Below are positions 33,771 through 40,664 of a DNA stretch of 40,997 nt, in pieces. Made by a program: the position numbers and the translations under genes. This DNA comes from Pyrinomonadaceae bacterium. Its GTDB lineage: Bacteria; Acidobacteriota; Blastocatellia; Pyrinomonadales; Pyrinomonadaceae. Each line of letters opens with the position of its first letter. Positions within the stretch are counted from its first letter, which is position 1. Location of the stretch: NCBI GenBank assembly GCA_023717605.1, contig JAMQPH010000866.1, forward strand, positions 1-40,997, read 5' to 3'. The notes under the pieces were generated by a model, which had not been told where the DNA came from, searched no databases, and saw nothing but the letters and a program-made list of their open reading frames with translations.

Positions 33771-33865
33771 AGTGGCATAGACTTCAGTCTGTGATCTCAA
33801 GCAGCCTGGTTCTGACAATGATCTAAGCAACTCAACCGGCAACACAGACTGAAGTCTATGCCACT
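33771..33865. repeat. Perfect 23-bp inverted repeat at the thrC stop
   Basis: AGTGGCATAGACTTCAGTCTGTG (arm 33771-33793) is perfectly complementary to 33843-33865, with a 49-nt loop. The element ends 5 nt past the stop codon of the threonine synthase gene (stop at 33871, minus strand). Inside each arm ACTTCAGT is itself nearly palindromic. It may form a 3' hairpin on the thrC transcript. Confidence 0.88.
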
Positions 33866-33870
33866 CCTTC

Positions 33871-35034
33871 TCAAGAAAAGCACTCGAGGTACTTTACACC
33901 CGCGCCAGTATTAAACAGGACCACATGTTCTTCCGGTTTCACCTGTCCTTCCTTAATCATCTTTCTTAATGCAGGCAAACAGGCACCGCCTTCGGGCGCA
34001 CAGAACAAACCCTCGACGGCTCCAATCTCGTGAGTTGCGGCGATTAACTCCTCGTCGGTAACTGCGATGGCCGTTCCTCCCGACTCACGCAGCGCATCAA
34101 CTATCAAAAAATCGCCAATCGCGCGCGGCACGCGTAGACCCGAAGCTACCGTCTGGGCGTTGGGAAATTCCTCCGCGAAACGCTTCCCTTCCTCAAACGC
34201 GCGCACAATCGGCGCGCAACCAGCGGCTTGTACAGTGACCATCCGGGGACGCTTGGACCCAATCCATCCCATCTTTTCCATTTCGTCGAACGCTTTCCAC
34301 ATTCCAATCAGTCCCGTGCCACCGCCGGTCGGGTAAACGATGACGTCGGGAAGAGTCCAATCAAGCTGCTCTGCGAGTTCGTAACCTAACGTCTTCTTTC
34401 CTTCGATGCGGTACGGTTCCTTGAGAGTCGACACATCAAACCAACCCTCAGCTTCTTTTCGCCGGCCCACTTCCGCTCCGCAGTCGGTAATCAAGCCATC
34501 CATCAAGGTCACATGCGCGCCCGTTTGTTCGCATTCGACAACGTTCGCGCGCGGCGTGTCCCTGGGCATGAAGATGAAGCACTCGAGTCCGGCGCGCGCC
34601 GAATAAGCTGCCAGGGCACCTGCCGCGTTTCCGGCGGAAGGTACTGCCAATTTCCGAGCGCCAAGTTCCCTGGCCATTGAAACAGCAGCCGTCATGCCGC
34701 GGGCCTTGAAACTCTGAGTGGGATTCTGCGACTCATCTTTGATGTACAAGTTTCCGAGACCCAGTTTCTTTCCCAGACGATCGGTACGAAGCAAAGGCGT
34801 CCAGCCTTCGCCGAGCGTTACGACGTTTTCGTCGTTCTCGACCGGCAAGACCTCGCGATAGCGCCACATATCGGCTCTGCGCCCGCGAAGAGATTCTTTT
34901 GTCAAACTGCTTCCAGCCCGTTCCAGATCGTAACGAACCAACAGCGGCTTACCGCACTCGCGGCAGAGGTTGTGCAAGCGTTGTGCCTCGTGCTCGAGCC
35001 CGCAGGCGGCGCATTCAAGATGCGTAATGTTCAC
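33871..35034 (-). CDS. thrC: Threonine synthase
   Basis: 387 aa. A zinc-ribbon-like N-terminus (CAACGLEHE at 8-16, CRECGKPL at 24-31) precedes the PLP fold type II domain. The PLP lysine is in SQNPTQSFKARGM (about 102-114), followed by the phosphate-binding glycine loop PSAGNAAGALAAYSARAG (about 132-149) and the late VYPTGGGTGLIGMWKAF (about 235). This is the class of threonine synthase that has the extra N-terminal zinc ribbon; it converts O-phosphohomoserine to threonine. A related serine/threonine-family enzyme is a less likely alternative. The start is GTG at 35034. A perfect 23-bp inverted repeat lies 5 nt past its stop. Confidence 0.9.
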   Translation of the reverse strand: MNITHLECAACGLEHEAQRLHNLCRECGKPLLVRYDLERAGSSLTKESLRGRRADMWRYREVLPVENDENVVTLGEGWTPLLRTDRLGKKLGLGNLYIKDESQNPTQSFKARGMTAAVSMARELGARKLAVPSAGNAAGALAAYSARAGLECFIFMPRDTPRANVVECEQTGAHVTLMDGLITDCGAEVGRRKEAEGWFDVSTLKEPYRIEGKKTLGYELAEQLDWTLPDVIVYPTGGGTGLIGMWKAFDEMEKMGWIGSKRPRMVTVQAAGCAPIVRAFEEGKRFAEEFPNAQTVASGLRVPRAIGDFLIVDALRESGGTAIAVTDEELIAATHEIGAVEGLFCAPEGGACLPALRKMIKEGQVKPEEHVVLFNTGAGVKYLECFS

Positions 35035-35194
35035 TGATTAGGTGCCTTTCTTTGGAATTAGGGTGTTTGCGATAACGGAAAGGCCGCTGAAGACCACCCT
35101 CGTCTGATGCCAGATGGAGCAATTGCCCGACACTTGTTTCTTGAGCGCTAATACGCAGAAGTTCACAATTCAACTTAAACGCGAGCCGAGCCAC

Positions 35195-35230
35195 ACACAG
35201 AACCATTTGCGGTAGCCAATGGTTCTGTGT
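35195..35230. repeat. Short hairpin related to the 30866-31039 palindrome
   Basis: ACACAGAACCATT (35195-35207) pairs perfectly with AATGGTTCTGTGT (35218-35230) over 13 bp with loop TGCGGTAGCC. The first 25 nt equal the outer part of the large palindrome at 30866-31039, so this looks like a compact version of the same family. It lies 70 nt upstream of the D-amino-acid-oxidase-like gene. Confidence 0.85.
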
Positions 35231-35264
35231 ATTGAGTGGCCTCCTTGCCAACCAATCTCTTCTT

Positions 35265-35299
35265 TTCCATTCACTATTCACCATTTACTATCCCCCATT
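35265..35299. repeat. Heptamer repeat touching the next start codon
   Basis: Five 7-bp units in exact register: TTCCATT, CACTATT, CACCATT, TACTATC, CCCCATT. The ATG of the D-amino-acid-oxidase-like gene is the very next base (35300). No Shine-Dalgarno sequence is present in this stretch, so the array occupies the place where one would be expected. Confidence 0.8.
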
Positions 35300-36454
35300 A
35301 TGAGCAAACATGAAATAGACCGGCGTGCATTTCTCAGAGGTGCTGCCGTAACCAGCGCTCTCGTAATGGCCGCCCGAGCATTGCCTTTAGCCCCACTTGC
35401 GGCTGCGCTTGATGCTGAAAGGCATCTTGCAAGAGTCAAAGTCGCTCGCAACCGTGTGATTCGTACCGTAGTTGGGCTGAGGCCATATCGCTCAGAAGGT
35501 TTTGTGATCGAAGCGGAGCGGTTGGGACGAAAACTCCTGGTGCACAACTATGGCCACGGCGGAGCGGGCGTAACACTGTCGTGGGGAACTTCGTCGCTGG
35601 CAGTGGATCTCGCGCGCGATTTCGTTCAAACGCGCCCTGACCGAAGTGCAAACCGCCGCTTCGCCGTGCTTGGATGCGGCGTCATCGGACTATCGTCGGC
35701 GCGACTACTGCAACAGCGTTTCCCGGGCATTGTAAGCATCTATGCGAAAAACCTGCCGCCTGATACCACCTCGAATATCGCAGGCGCGTTGTGGTATCCC
35801 ACCTCTTCGTTTGACCCAGAGCAAGTAACTGCCAAGTTTTCAGAGCAGTTTCGAGTTGCCTGTCAACTTTCCAATCGGGCGTTCCAGGGACTCGTTGGGC
35901 CAGACTACGGTGTGCGCTGGACCGACACTTTAGAGCTTATCCGCAACGAAGCGTCACTGGAGCGCGAGCTGTTTGGCGGTGCACAACTGTATCCTCAAAC
36001 CGAGATTCATCGGGATCCAAAGCGCTATTTCGGATTTCCATTCACGCGCCAGTTCAGCACCATGATGATTGAACCACATGTGTATCTCCGGGCGCTGCTG
36101 CGGGACTTCTATATCGCGGGTGGAAAGGTCGTCGTTAAGGAATTCAAGAATCGACAGGATATTGCCCGACTGCGAGAATCGGTAATCTTCAATTGCACCG
36201 GCTTGGGCTCACGAGCGCTTTTTGATGATCAGAAGCTGATTCCGGTGCGAGGTCAGCTGGAAGTGCTGTTGCCGCAGCCGGAAGTTGACTACTGCTACAT
36301 CTCGGGATCGGGATACATGTTTCCGAGACGAGATGGCATTATCCTTGGCGGTACGTTCGATCATGACGATTGGTCGCTTCAACCCGACCCGCAACAAACA
36401 ACCGCGATTCTCGAAGGTCACATGGAGATAATGAAACAGGCGGGTGATCAGTAA
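35300..36454 (+). CDS. Tat-exported, circularly permuted D-amino-acid-oxidase-like flavoprotein
   Basis: 384 aa from the ATG at 35300. A Tat signal is present: DRRAFLRG (about 7-14) then a hydrophobic stretch to about 37 (alanine-rich). The order of DAO motifs is altered. GLRPYR (59-64) and LVHNYGHGGAGVTLSWG (80-96), normally the C-terminal end of the fold, come first. The FAD motif LGCGVIGLSS (124-133), normally the N-terminus, follows. The protein then ends at the point just before GLRPYR would begin in a normal DAO (SGSGYMFPRRDGIILGGTF, then ILEGHMEIMK). A circular permutation explains this. The catalytic arginine, the HNYG signature and the FAD loop are all present, so activity on D-amino acids or similar amines in the periplasm is plausible. 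Confidence 0.85.
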   Translation: MSKHEIDRRAFLRGAAVTSALVMAARALPLAPLAAALDAERHLARVKVARNRVIRTVVGLRPYRSEGFVIEAERLGRKLLVHNYGHGGAGVTLSWGTSSLAVDLARDFVQTRPDRSANRRFAVLGCGVIGLSSARLLQQRFPGIVSIYAKNLPPDTTSNIAGALWYPTSSFDPEQVTAKFSEQFRVACQLSNRAFQGLVGPDYGVRWTDTLELIRNEASLERELFGGAQLYPQTEIHRDPKRYFGFPFTRQFSTMMIEPHVYLRALLRDFYIAGGKVVVKEFKNRQDIARLRESVIFNCTGLGSRALFDDQKLIPVRGQLEVLLPQPEVDYCYISGSGYMFPRRDGIILGGTFDHDDWSLQPDPQQTTAILEGHMEIMKQAGDQ

Positions 36455-36534
36455 GGCTGATAGACAAAAATAGTCTCTTTTTCTGCAAGCGCGGCACTCC
36501 GCTGACTGCAAACTGCTGACACTCCTTTCTTTTT

Positions 36535-36590
36535 CAGTTCACCACTCTTACGGCTATTTACTATTCACGATTTAGGATTTACTATTCGGC
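36535..36590. repeat. Heptamer repeat, eight units
   Basis: CAGTTCA, CCACTCT, TACGGCT, ATTTACT, ATTCACG, ATTTAGG, ATTTACT, ATTCGGC in 7-bp register, in the 254-bp gap between the oxidase-like gene and the small protein gene at 36709. The ATTTACT/ATTCACN words match those before the oxidase-like gene (35265-35299). The rest of the gap shows no gene. Confidence 0.75.
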
Positions 36591-36708
36591 GTCCTCGTCA
36601 TCGACAGGCTTTACTCCCCGCGGCTGCTTTTCTCACGCCTCGAGTGGGCCACTGTTAATCACTCAACCGCTTCGCGCTTCTGCGCTTCACCAGTAAGGAG
36701 GATTCATC

Positions 36709-37089
36709 ATGCCTAGTAAGATCGTAGACCTATCAGCCCGTTCGAAAATTATCCGGGACGAACCCTTTCACGTTCATTTCTGGGAGTGCACACCCAGAGA
36801 GTTTCTCTCTCAGCTAAAGAGTCCGAGAAAATTCTTAGCGAAGATGGGAATAGAAATACCTGCCGATTGTAGGATCGAGACGACTATCGAGAATCACGAT
36901 TGGCTTGAGGCACATACCAAAGGACTTGCTGCAGCCAATGGAACTATCGTTTGCAACGTGGGCGGCGGCAATGTGGCTCGCGGCGTGTACAGGATTGTCA
37001 GTTATGCACACGATCACTCGAGCATTGGGAAATTCAAGAAAAAACTACTTCACTCCCCCGAGCAAGAAGAAGCCACAGGCAAGCGATAG
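36709..37089 (+). CDS. Small protein resembling a nitrile-hydratase-type RiPP leader
   Basis: 126 aa with a very strong ribosome site (AAGGAGG at 36695-36701, 7 nt before the ATG). Residues about 31-52 read FLSQLKSPRKFLAKMGIEIP, which follows the LxxPRxxLxxxGIxIP pattern of nitrile-hydratase-like leader peptides. Then come CRIETTIENHDWLEAHT and TIVCNVGGGNVARG (about 79-92), with a GG pair where such leaders are cleaved. The remaining 35 residues (VYRIVSYAHDHSSIGKFKKK and a charged tail) would be the core. Cysteines are at 26, 55 and 82. No maturation enzyme is adjacent, so the RiPP idea is only a hypothesis; an ordinary small protein with a similar helix-turn-helix is the alternative. Confidence 0.6.
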   Translation: MPSKIVDLSARSKIIRDEPFHVHFWECTPREFLSQLKSPRKFLAKMGIEIPADCRIETTIENHDWLEAHTKGLAAANGTIVCNVGGGNVARGVYRIVSYAHDHSSIGKFKKKLLHSPEQEEATGKR

Positions 37090-37186
37090 ACATACAAAAG
37101 CACAAGCAAAAGGAATAGAACATTACTTTTTAGCACCGGTGCTTTGCCTTTTCACCTCTATTCCTTTAAGTTTGCTTTTCCGATTT

Positions 37187-38047
37187 ATGCCGATACGTTT
37201 GCTTGCCCTGGATCTCGACGGAACTTTGCTTAACTCGCGTGGGCAAGTTTCTGAAGGTAATCGCAAAGCCCTGGAACAGGCCCGAGAGCGTGGCGTTCGA
37301 GTCGCTATCGTCACCGGCCGCCGCTTTCGCGACGCACGTCCTACCGCGCTCGAGTTAGGTCTTGATGTGCCGGTGATTGCCCATAACGGCGCCCTTACCA
37401 AGCACGCACGTACGCTGGAAACCGTATCCGTTTTGACTCTTCCCCTCAGCGCTGCCCGCCGTTCTTTGGAAGTCGGACGAGCAGCAGGCGCCGATGCGCT
37501 TCTGAGCGACGACCATGAGGGCTTAGGCGTCCTGGTCTACGATCACCTGACTGGTGACAACTATGCAGCCCAGCTGTACGTCAATTGGGCGCGACGAATT
37601 CATGGTGAGAATGGCCAGGAGGCGGTGCGCCAGGTACCGTCGCTGGAAGAGTTTTTGGATCACGAACCCGTTCATCTCGCTTTCTCAGGTGGTTGCGAGA
37701 AGATGAAAGCGCTCGAGCACGTCTTACGCGAAGAATTGGGAACAACGGTAAAGCTGTTCAGCACCACCTACAAGAAGCAAGACTTCACTCTGCTGGACAT
37801 CGTTCACCCGGGAGCTTCCAAAGGTTTGGGAGTGGCTGCCGCGGCAGCTGAGCTGGGTGTCCTGCGCGAAGAGGTCATGGCTGTAGGAGATAACCTGAAC
37901 GACCTGGAGATGTTACATTACGCCGGTACCGGCGTAGTTATGGAAAATGCAGAGGCCTCGTTGCACGACATCGACGGTTTTCATGCAACAGGTACAAATG
38001 ACCAGGACGGCGTCGCCCTGGCAATCGAGAGATTCATTCTTAATTGA
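37187..38047 (+). CDS. Cof-type HAD-IIB phosphatase
   Basis: 287 aa from the ATG at 37187; an open frame extends further upstream to 36905 but overlaps the preceding gene and is not conserved in type. HAD motif I is LALDLDGTLLNSRG (about 5-18), motif II VAIVTGRRF (about 42-50), the motif III lysine is near SKGLGVAAAAAELG (about 203) and motif IV is VGDNLNDLEMLHYAG (about 226-240). The IIB cap lies between about 80 and 195. The family dephosphorylates sugar phosphates, flavin or pyridoxal phosphate intermediates; the substrate is unknown. It follows the small protein gene by 97 nt on the same strand. No strong ribosome site precedes the ATG. Confidence 0.88.
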   Translation: MPIRLLALDLDGTLLNSRGQVSEGNRKALEQARERGVRVAIVTGRRFRDARPTALELGLDVPVIAHNGALTKHARTLETVSVLTLPLSAARRSLEVGRAAGADALLSDDHEGLGVLVYDHLTGDNYAAQLYVNWARRIHGENGQEAVRQVPSLEEFLDHEPVHLAFSGGCEKMKALEHVLREELGTTVKLFSTTYKKQDFTLLDIVHPGASKGLGVAAAAAELGVLREEVMAVGDNLNDLEMLHYAGTGVVMENAEASLHDIDGFHATGTNDQDGVALAIERFILN

Positions 38048-38142
38048 ACGGAAACGCCAACGGATGGAAACTGACTAATATTCGTTGAATAAGTTGAATT
38101 AACCTGCGGACAAATTAGTTTCGCGATTACAGGAGAAGGTCG

Positions 38143-38628
38143 ATGGCAAACAAGACTGCAGTACTTCAAACCAATAAGGGCACCATACGTTTCGAATTAC
38201 TAGAGACGGATGCTCCCAAAACTACGGAGAACTTCATTACTCTGGCGGAACGCGGTTATTACGACGGAATCATCTTTCATCGTGTAATCAAGGGCTTCAT
38301 GATTCAGGGCGGTGATCCCACCGGTACTGGCCGAGGCGGCGAGTCGGCGTGGGGTGGTCGCTTCAATGATGAGATCAATTCGTCGTCACCGGTTTACCAG
38401 CGCGGCTACAAAGCGGGGACAGTGGCGATGGCGAATGCAGGTCCAAACACGAACGGCTCGCAATTCTTCATCATGCACTCAGACTATGGGCTGCCGCCAA
38501 GTTATACGATCTTCGGCCGGGTTACTGAAGGTCAGGACGTAGTGGACGCCATCGCGACATCGCCAACGGGCCGTGATGACCGTCCCGCATCGGAAGTGAA
38601 GATGGAAAACGTCACTATCGAAGGCTGA
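38143..38628 (+). CDS. Cyclophilin-type peptidyl-prolyl isomerase
   Basis: 161 aa, the typical length of a single-domain bacterial cyclophilin without a signal peptide. It catalyses cis-trans isomerisation of Xaa-Pro bonds. The core motif FHRVIKGFMIQGGDPTGTGRGG (about 46-67; catalytic Arg near 48) and GTVAMANAGPNTNGSQFFIMH (about 92-112) are both present. It is probably cytoplasmic. AGGAGAAGG lies about 6-10 nt before the ATG. It converges on thiD, whose stop codon is 12 nt away. The call is firm at family level; no operon partner is seen. Confidence 0.96.
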   Translation: MANKTAVLQTNKGTIRFELLETDAPKTTENFITLAERGYYDGIIFHRVIKGFMIQGGDPTGTGRGGESAWGGRFNDEINSSSPVYQRGYKAGTVAMANAGPNTNGSQFFIMHSDYGLPPSYTIFGRVTEGQDVVDAIATSPTGRDDRPASEVKMENVTIEG

Positions 38629-38636
38629 CAAAGCTG

Positions 38637-38664
38637 GTGTCAGGTGCCGGGTGTCAGATGCCGC
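38637..38664. repeat. Heptamer repeat that encodes the ThiD C-terminus
   Basis: GTGTCAG, GTGCCGG, GTGTCAG, ATGCCGC in exact 7-bp register. On the minus strand these bases encode the last residues of ThiD (about RHLTPGT) and its TGA stop. Confidence 0.75.
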
Positions 38665-39554
38665 ACGTCGTTATATAGAGGCCGCGCTCCGTGTCCAATT
38701 CCAGGTGAACGGCGAATCGCTTCGGTGACAAAACTCTTGGCGGCGTGAATCGCCTGCTCCAAATTCTGTCCTTTGCCAAGACAGGCGGCAATAGCAGCCG
38801 AGAGTGTGCAACCTGAACCGTGAACCTCTCCTCCGGCGATCAACTCATCACGAAAGGTTGTTACTCGTCCCTCGTTATCAAGTACGTCGATCGCTTGCTC
38901 GGGAACCTTGGCCGCTCCATGCGCATGACTGATCGCGGTCTCCTGCCTACTGCCGTCTGCCTTCTGCCTTCTGCTGCCTGCCTTCTGTTTACTCGCGAGA
39001 TGTCCGCCTTTGACGAGGACGGCGCGTGCTCCCATCTCGCGAATGATTCGGGCAGCTTTAAGCATTCCTAGTTCGTCGGTAATCGTAAGTCCCGTCAGCC
39101 GCTCAGCCTCCGGTATGTTCGGCGTAACCACCAGAGCCAGCGGAAACAGATCCGCGACCAGACAACTCACTGCATCGTCATTGATCAGATCGTCGCCGGA
39201 AGTCGCGCGCATAACCGGATCGACAACCGGCGCCGGCAACGGCGTCGAGCGAAAGAGCCGGGCCACCTCCGAAATGACTTCGCGGGTCGGCAACATTCCG
39301 GTTTTTGCACAGGCGACTTTGAAGTCTTCAATGATCGGCATTACCTGTGCTCGAACGGTTTCCGGCGTCTGATGCAAGGCACCGAAAACACCGGTCGTAT
39401 TCTGGAAGGTAAGAGATGTGATTGCGGCGGTGGCAAAACAGCCAAAGGCCGCGAAGGTCCTGACGTCTGCAATCACGCCAGCGCCTCCCGAGGGATCAAC
39501 CCCGGCAATCGTCAACGCCACAGGGAGCGAGCTACTTGCTGATGAGGTGGTCAT
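38640..39554 (-). CDS. thiD: Bifunctional HMP kinase/HMP-phosphate kinase, with repeat-derived insertion
   Basis: 304 aa against the usual 260-270. It phosphorylates 4-amino-5-hydroxymethyl-2-methylpyrimidine twice for thiamin synthesis. Visible: VALTIAGVDPSGGAGVIADVRTF (in part 12-34), VVDPVMRATSG (110-120), VVTPNIPEAERLTG (142-155), VLVKGGHL (179-186) and the catalytic GSGCTLSAAIAA (about 246-257). Directly after GGHL, residues about 187-219 form a polar stretch (KQKAGSRRQKADGSRQ) absent from ordinary ThiD. It is read from a 7-bp tandem repeat (38944-38992). The C-terminus and stop also come from a heptamer repeat. Both sit in places that could tolerate change (a surface loop, the tail). 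thiE ends 2 nt upstream of its start, so thiE-thiD is an operon. Confidence 0.92.
   Translation of the reverse strand: MTTSSASSSLPVALTIAGVDPSGGAGVIADVRTFAAFGCFATAAITSLTFQNTTGVFGALHQTPETVRAQVMPIIEDFKVACAKTGMLPTREVISEVARLFRSTPLPAPVVDPVMRATSGDDLINDDAVSCLVADLFPLALVVTPNIPEAERLTGLTITDELGMLKAARIIREMGARAVLVKGGHLASKQKAGSRRQKADGSRQETAISHAHGAAKVPEQAIDVLDNEGRVTTFRDELIAGGEVHGSGCTLSAAIAACLGKGQNLEQAIHAAKSFVTEAIRRSPGIGHGARPLYNDVRHLTPGT
38944..38992. repeat. Heptamer array inside thiD
   Basis: Seven consecutive 7-bp units on the plus strand: TGCCTAC, TGCCGTC, TGCCTTC, TGCCTTC, TGCTGCC, TGCCTTC, TGTTTAC. The minus strand is coding: this gives the KQKAGSRRQKADGSRQ-type insertion after the conserved GGHL of ThiD without breaking the frame. 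Confidence 0.85.
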
Positions 39555-39556
39555 TC

Positions 39557-40219
39557 TTACCGGCTCCTGAAGCTTGCATCAATCTCTGCTACCACTCGCG
39601 CTAGCTGGTCCGGATCGTTCATCAGTCGAATTGCCGCAACCCCGGCGGCGCCGGCGCGAAAGCACCCGGCTACATTGTCCAACGTAACGCCACCTAGTGC
39701 CAGCACCGGAAACTGCCGCATTGCGCCGGCTACTTGTTCAAGTTTCTCCAACCCGAGTGGTTCACCGTAAGCGCGTTTTGATATTGTTTCAAACACTGGT
39801 CCAAACACCGCAAAGTCGGCTCCGTCGTCGCGGGCCGCTCGAGCTTCTTCCAGTGAGTGTGTTGATACCCCGATTAGAAAGTCATCACCAAATGTCCGGC
39901 GAATTACAGAGGCCTCAATTGATCCGGCAGTCAGATGTACTCCCGCGGCACCGGCTGAGAGTGCCACATCTGCGCGATCATTAATCAGTAAGCGCGTGTT
40001 GCTTCCTCGTGTAATCCTGGCGGCCTGCAGAGTTAGGTCGTAAAGCACACGAGTACTCAGCTCTTTTTCGCGGAGTTGGAGAAGATTGACATGTGCGGCG
40101 ACTGCCGCAGCTACTAGATTGAGGAGCCGTGAGAACTCTCTATCACCCGGCGTTGTTGGCGGTGTCGTCGCGCCGCTCGTGATCAGGTAAGTGATTGGCT
40201 TTTGCTGATAGAGTGGCAT
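39557..40219 (-). CDS. thiE: Thiamine phosphate synthase
   Basis: 220 aa, the usual length. It joins HMP-pyrophosphate and thiazole phosphate to thiamin phosphate. Typical segments: LLQLREKELSTRVLYDL (about 46-62), RLLINDRADVALSAGAAGVHL (in part 76-96; substrate-binding Asn-Asp), IGVSTHSLEEA (about 116-126), DFAVFGPVFETISK (about 135-148) and LALGGVTLDNV (about 171-181). The ATG at 40219 has no Shine-Dalgarno sequence and lies inside the end of the preceding membrane protein gene (77-bp overlap), directly after a run of seven A residues, so translation may depend on coupling. thiD follows after 2 nt. Confidence 0.95.
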   Translation of the reverse strand: MPLYQQKPITYLITSGATTPPTTPGDREFSRLLNLVAAAVAAHVNLLQLREKELSTRVLYDLTLQAARITRGSNTRLLINDRADVALSAGAAGVHLTAGSIEASVIRRTFGDDFLIGVSTHSLEEARAARDDGADFAVFGPVFETISKRAYGEPLGLEKLEQVAGAMRQFPVLALGGVTLDNVAGCFRAGAAGVAAIRLMNDPDQLARVVAEIDASFRSR

Positions 40220-40538
40220 TTTTTTGCAAAACGTAGGGAGGGGGGGTTGGATTTCCTCGCAAGGCAGTGAGCGTTTGCTTGAAATGGAAGATCTCCCAAA
40301 ACGCCATTCCCAGGTTCAAGATGCCCAACCCGGTGACTGCGCCACGGACCCAGCCCGAGGCCACCACACTCTGCAAACCATAGAAACCGGTCTTCCGCGC
40401 GGCATACAGAAGGAAATAGTTGTTTCCCCAATCACTCAGGCCGAGAAATCCCTGTGGAATCCAGGGCAGCAGCGTCAGTACAATGCCAATCTCCAGGCAG
40501 AGGATAATGTAGAAGATAACGCTGAGCTTGGCTGACAT
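40143..40538 (-). CDS. Small membrane protein overlapping thiE
   Basis: 131 aa. Hydrophobic segments lie at about 6-28 (VIFYIILCLEIGIVLTLLPWIPQG), 42-65 and 66-90 (GAVTGLGILNLGMAFWEIFHF); the last 40 residues are polar (NPTPPPYVLQKNATLSAKANHL and onward) and are read in the 77 bp that overlap thiE. The family is not recognised. The ATG at 40538 follows within 3 nt of the 12-unit heptamer array (40542-40625), which leaves no room for a normal ribosome site. An A7 run at the thiE start lies inside the overlap and could allow slippage between frames. The membrane-spanning part is convincing; the polar tail may not be. Confidence 0.65.
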   Translation of the reverse strand: MSAKLSVIFYIILCLEIGIVLTLLPWIPQGFLGLSDWGNNYFLLYAARKTGFYGLQSVVASGWVRGAVTGLGILNLGMAFWEIFHFKQTLTALRGNPTPPPYVLQKNATLSAKANHLPDHERRDDTANNAG

Positions 40539-40541
40539 GTC

Positions 40542-40625
40542 GTGAATCGTGAATCGTGAATCGTGAATCGTGAATCGTCAATCGTGAATCGTCAACCGTC
40601 AATCGTGAATCGTCAATCGTGAATC
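40542..40625. repeat. Heptamer array, twelve units
   Basis: Twelve 7-bp units, mostly GTGAATC with some GTCAATC and one GTCAACC, in unbroken register. The start codon of the small membrane protein (minus strand, 40538) lies three bases away. A second array with related, inverted words follows at 40665-40695. Confidence 0.92.
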
Positions 40626-40664
40626 GTAACATTGGTCATCGCGAAGCGCGTTGTTCTTAGCACA

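Noticed and set aside
36905-37186. Longer N-terminus for the HAD phosphatase
   Set aside because: It overlaps the small protein gene in another frame, and the HAD fold begins exactly at the ATG at 37187.
40432-40632. Open frame on the minus strand with a repeated DSRLTIH-type pattern
   Set aside because: It is only the translation of the 7-bp array: 21 bp equals three heptamers, which forces a 7-residue repeat. It has no ribosome site and overlaps the start of the small membrane protein.
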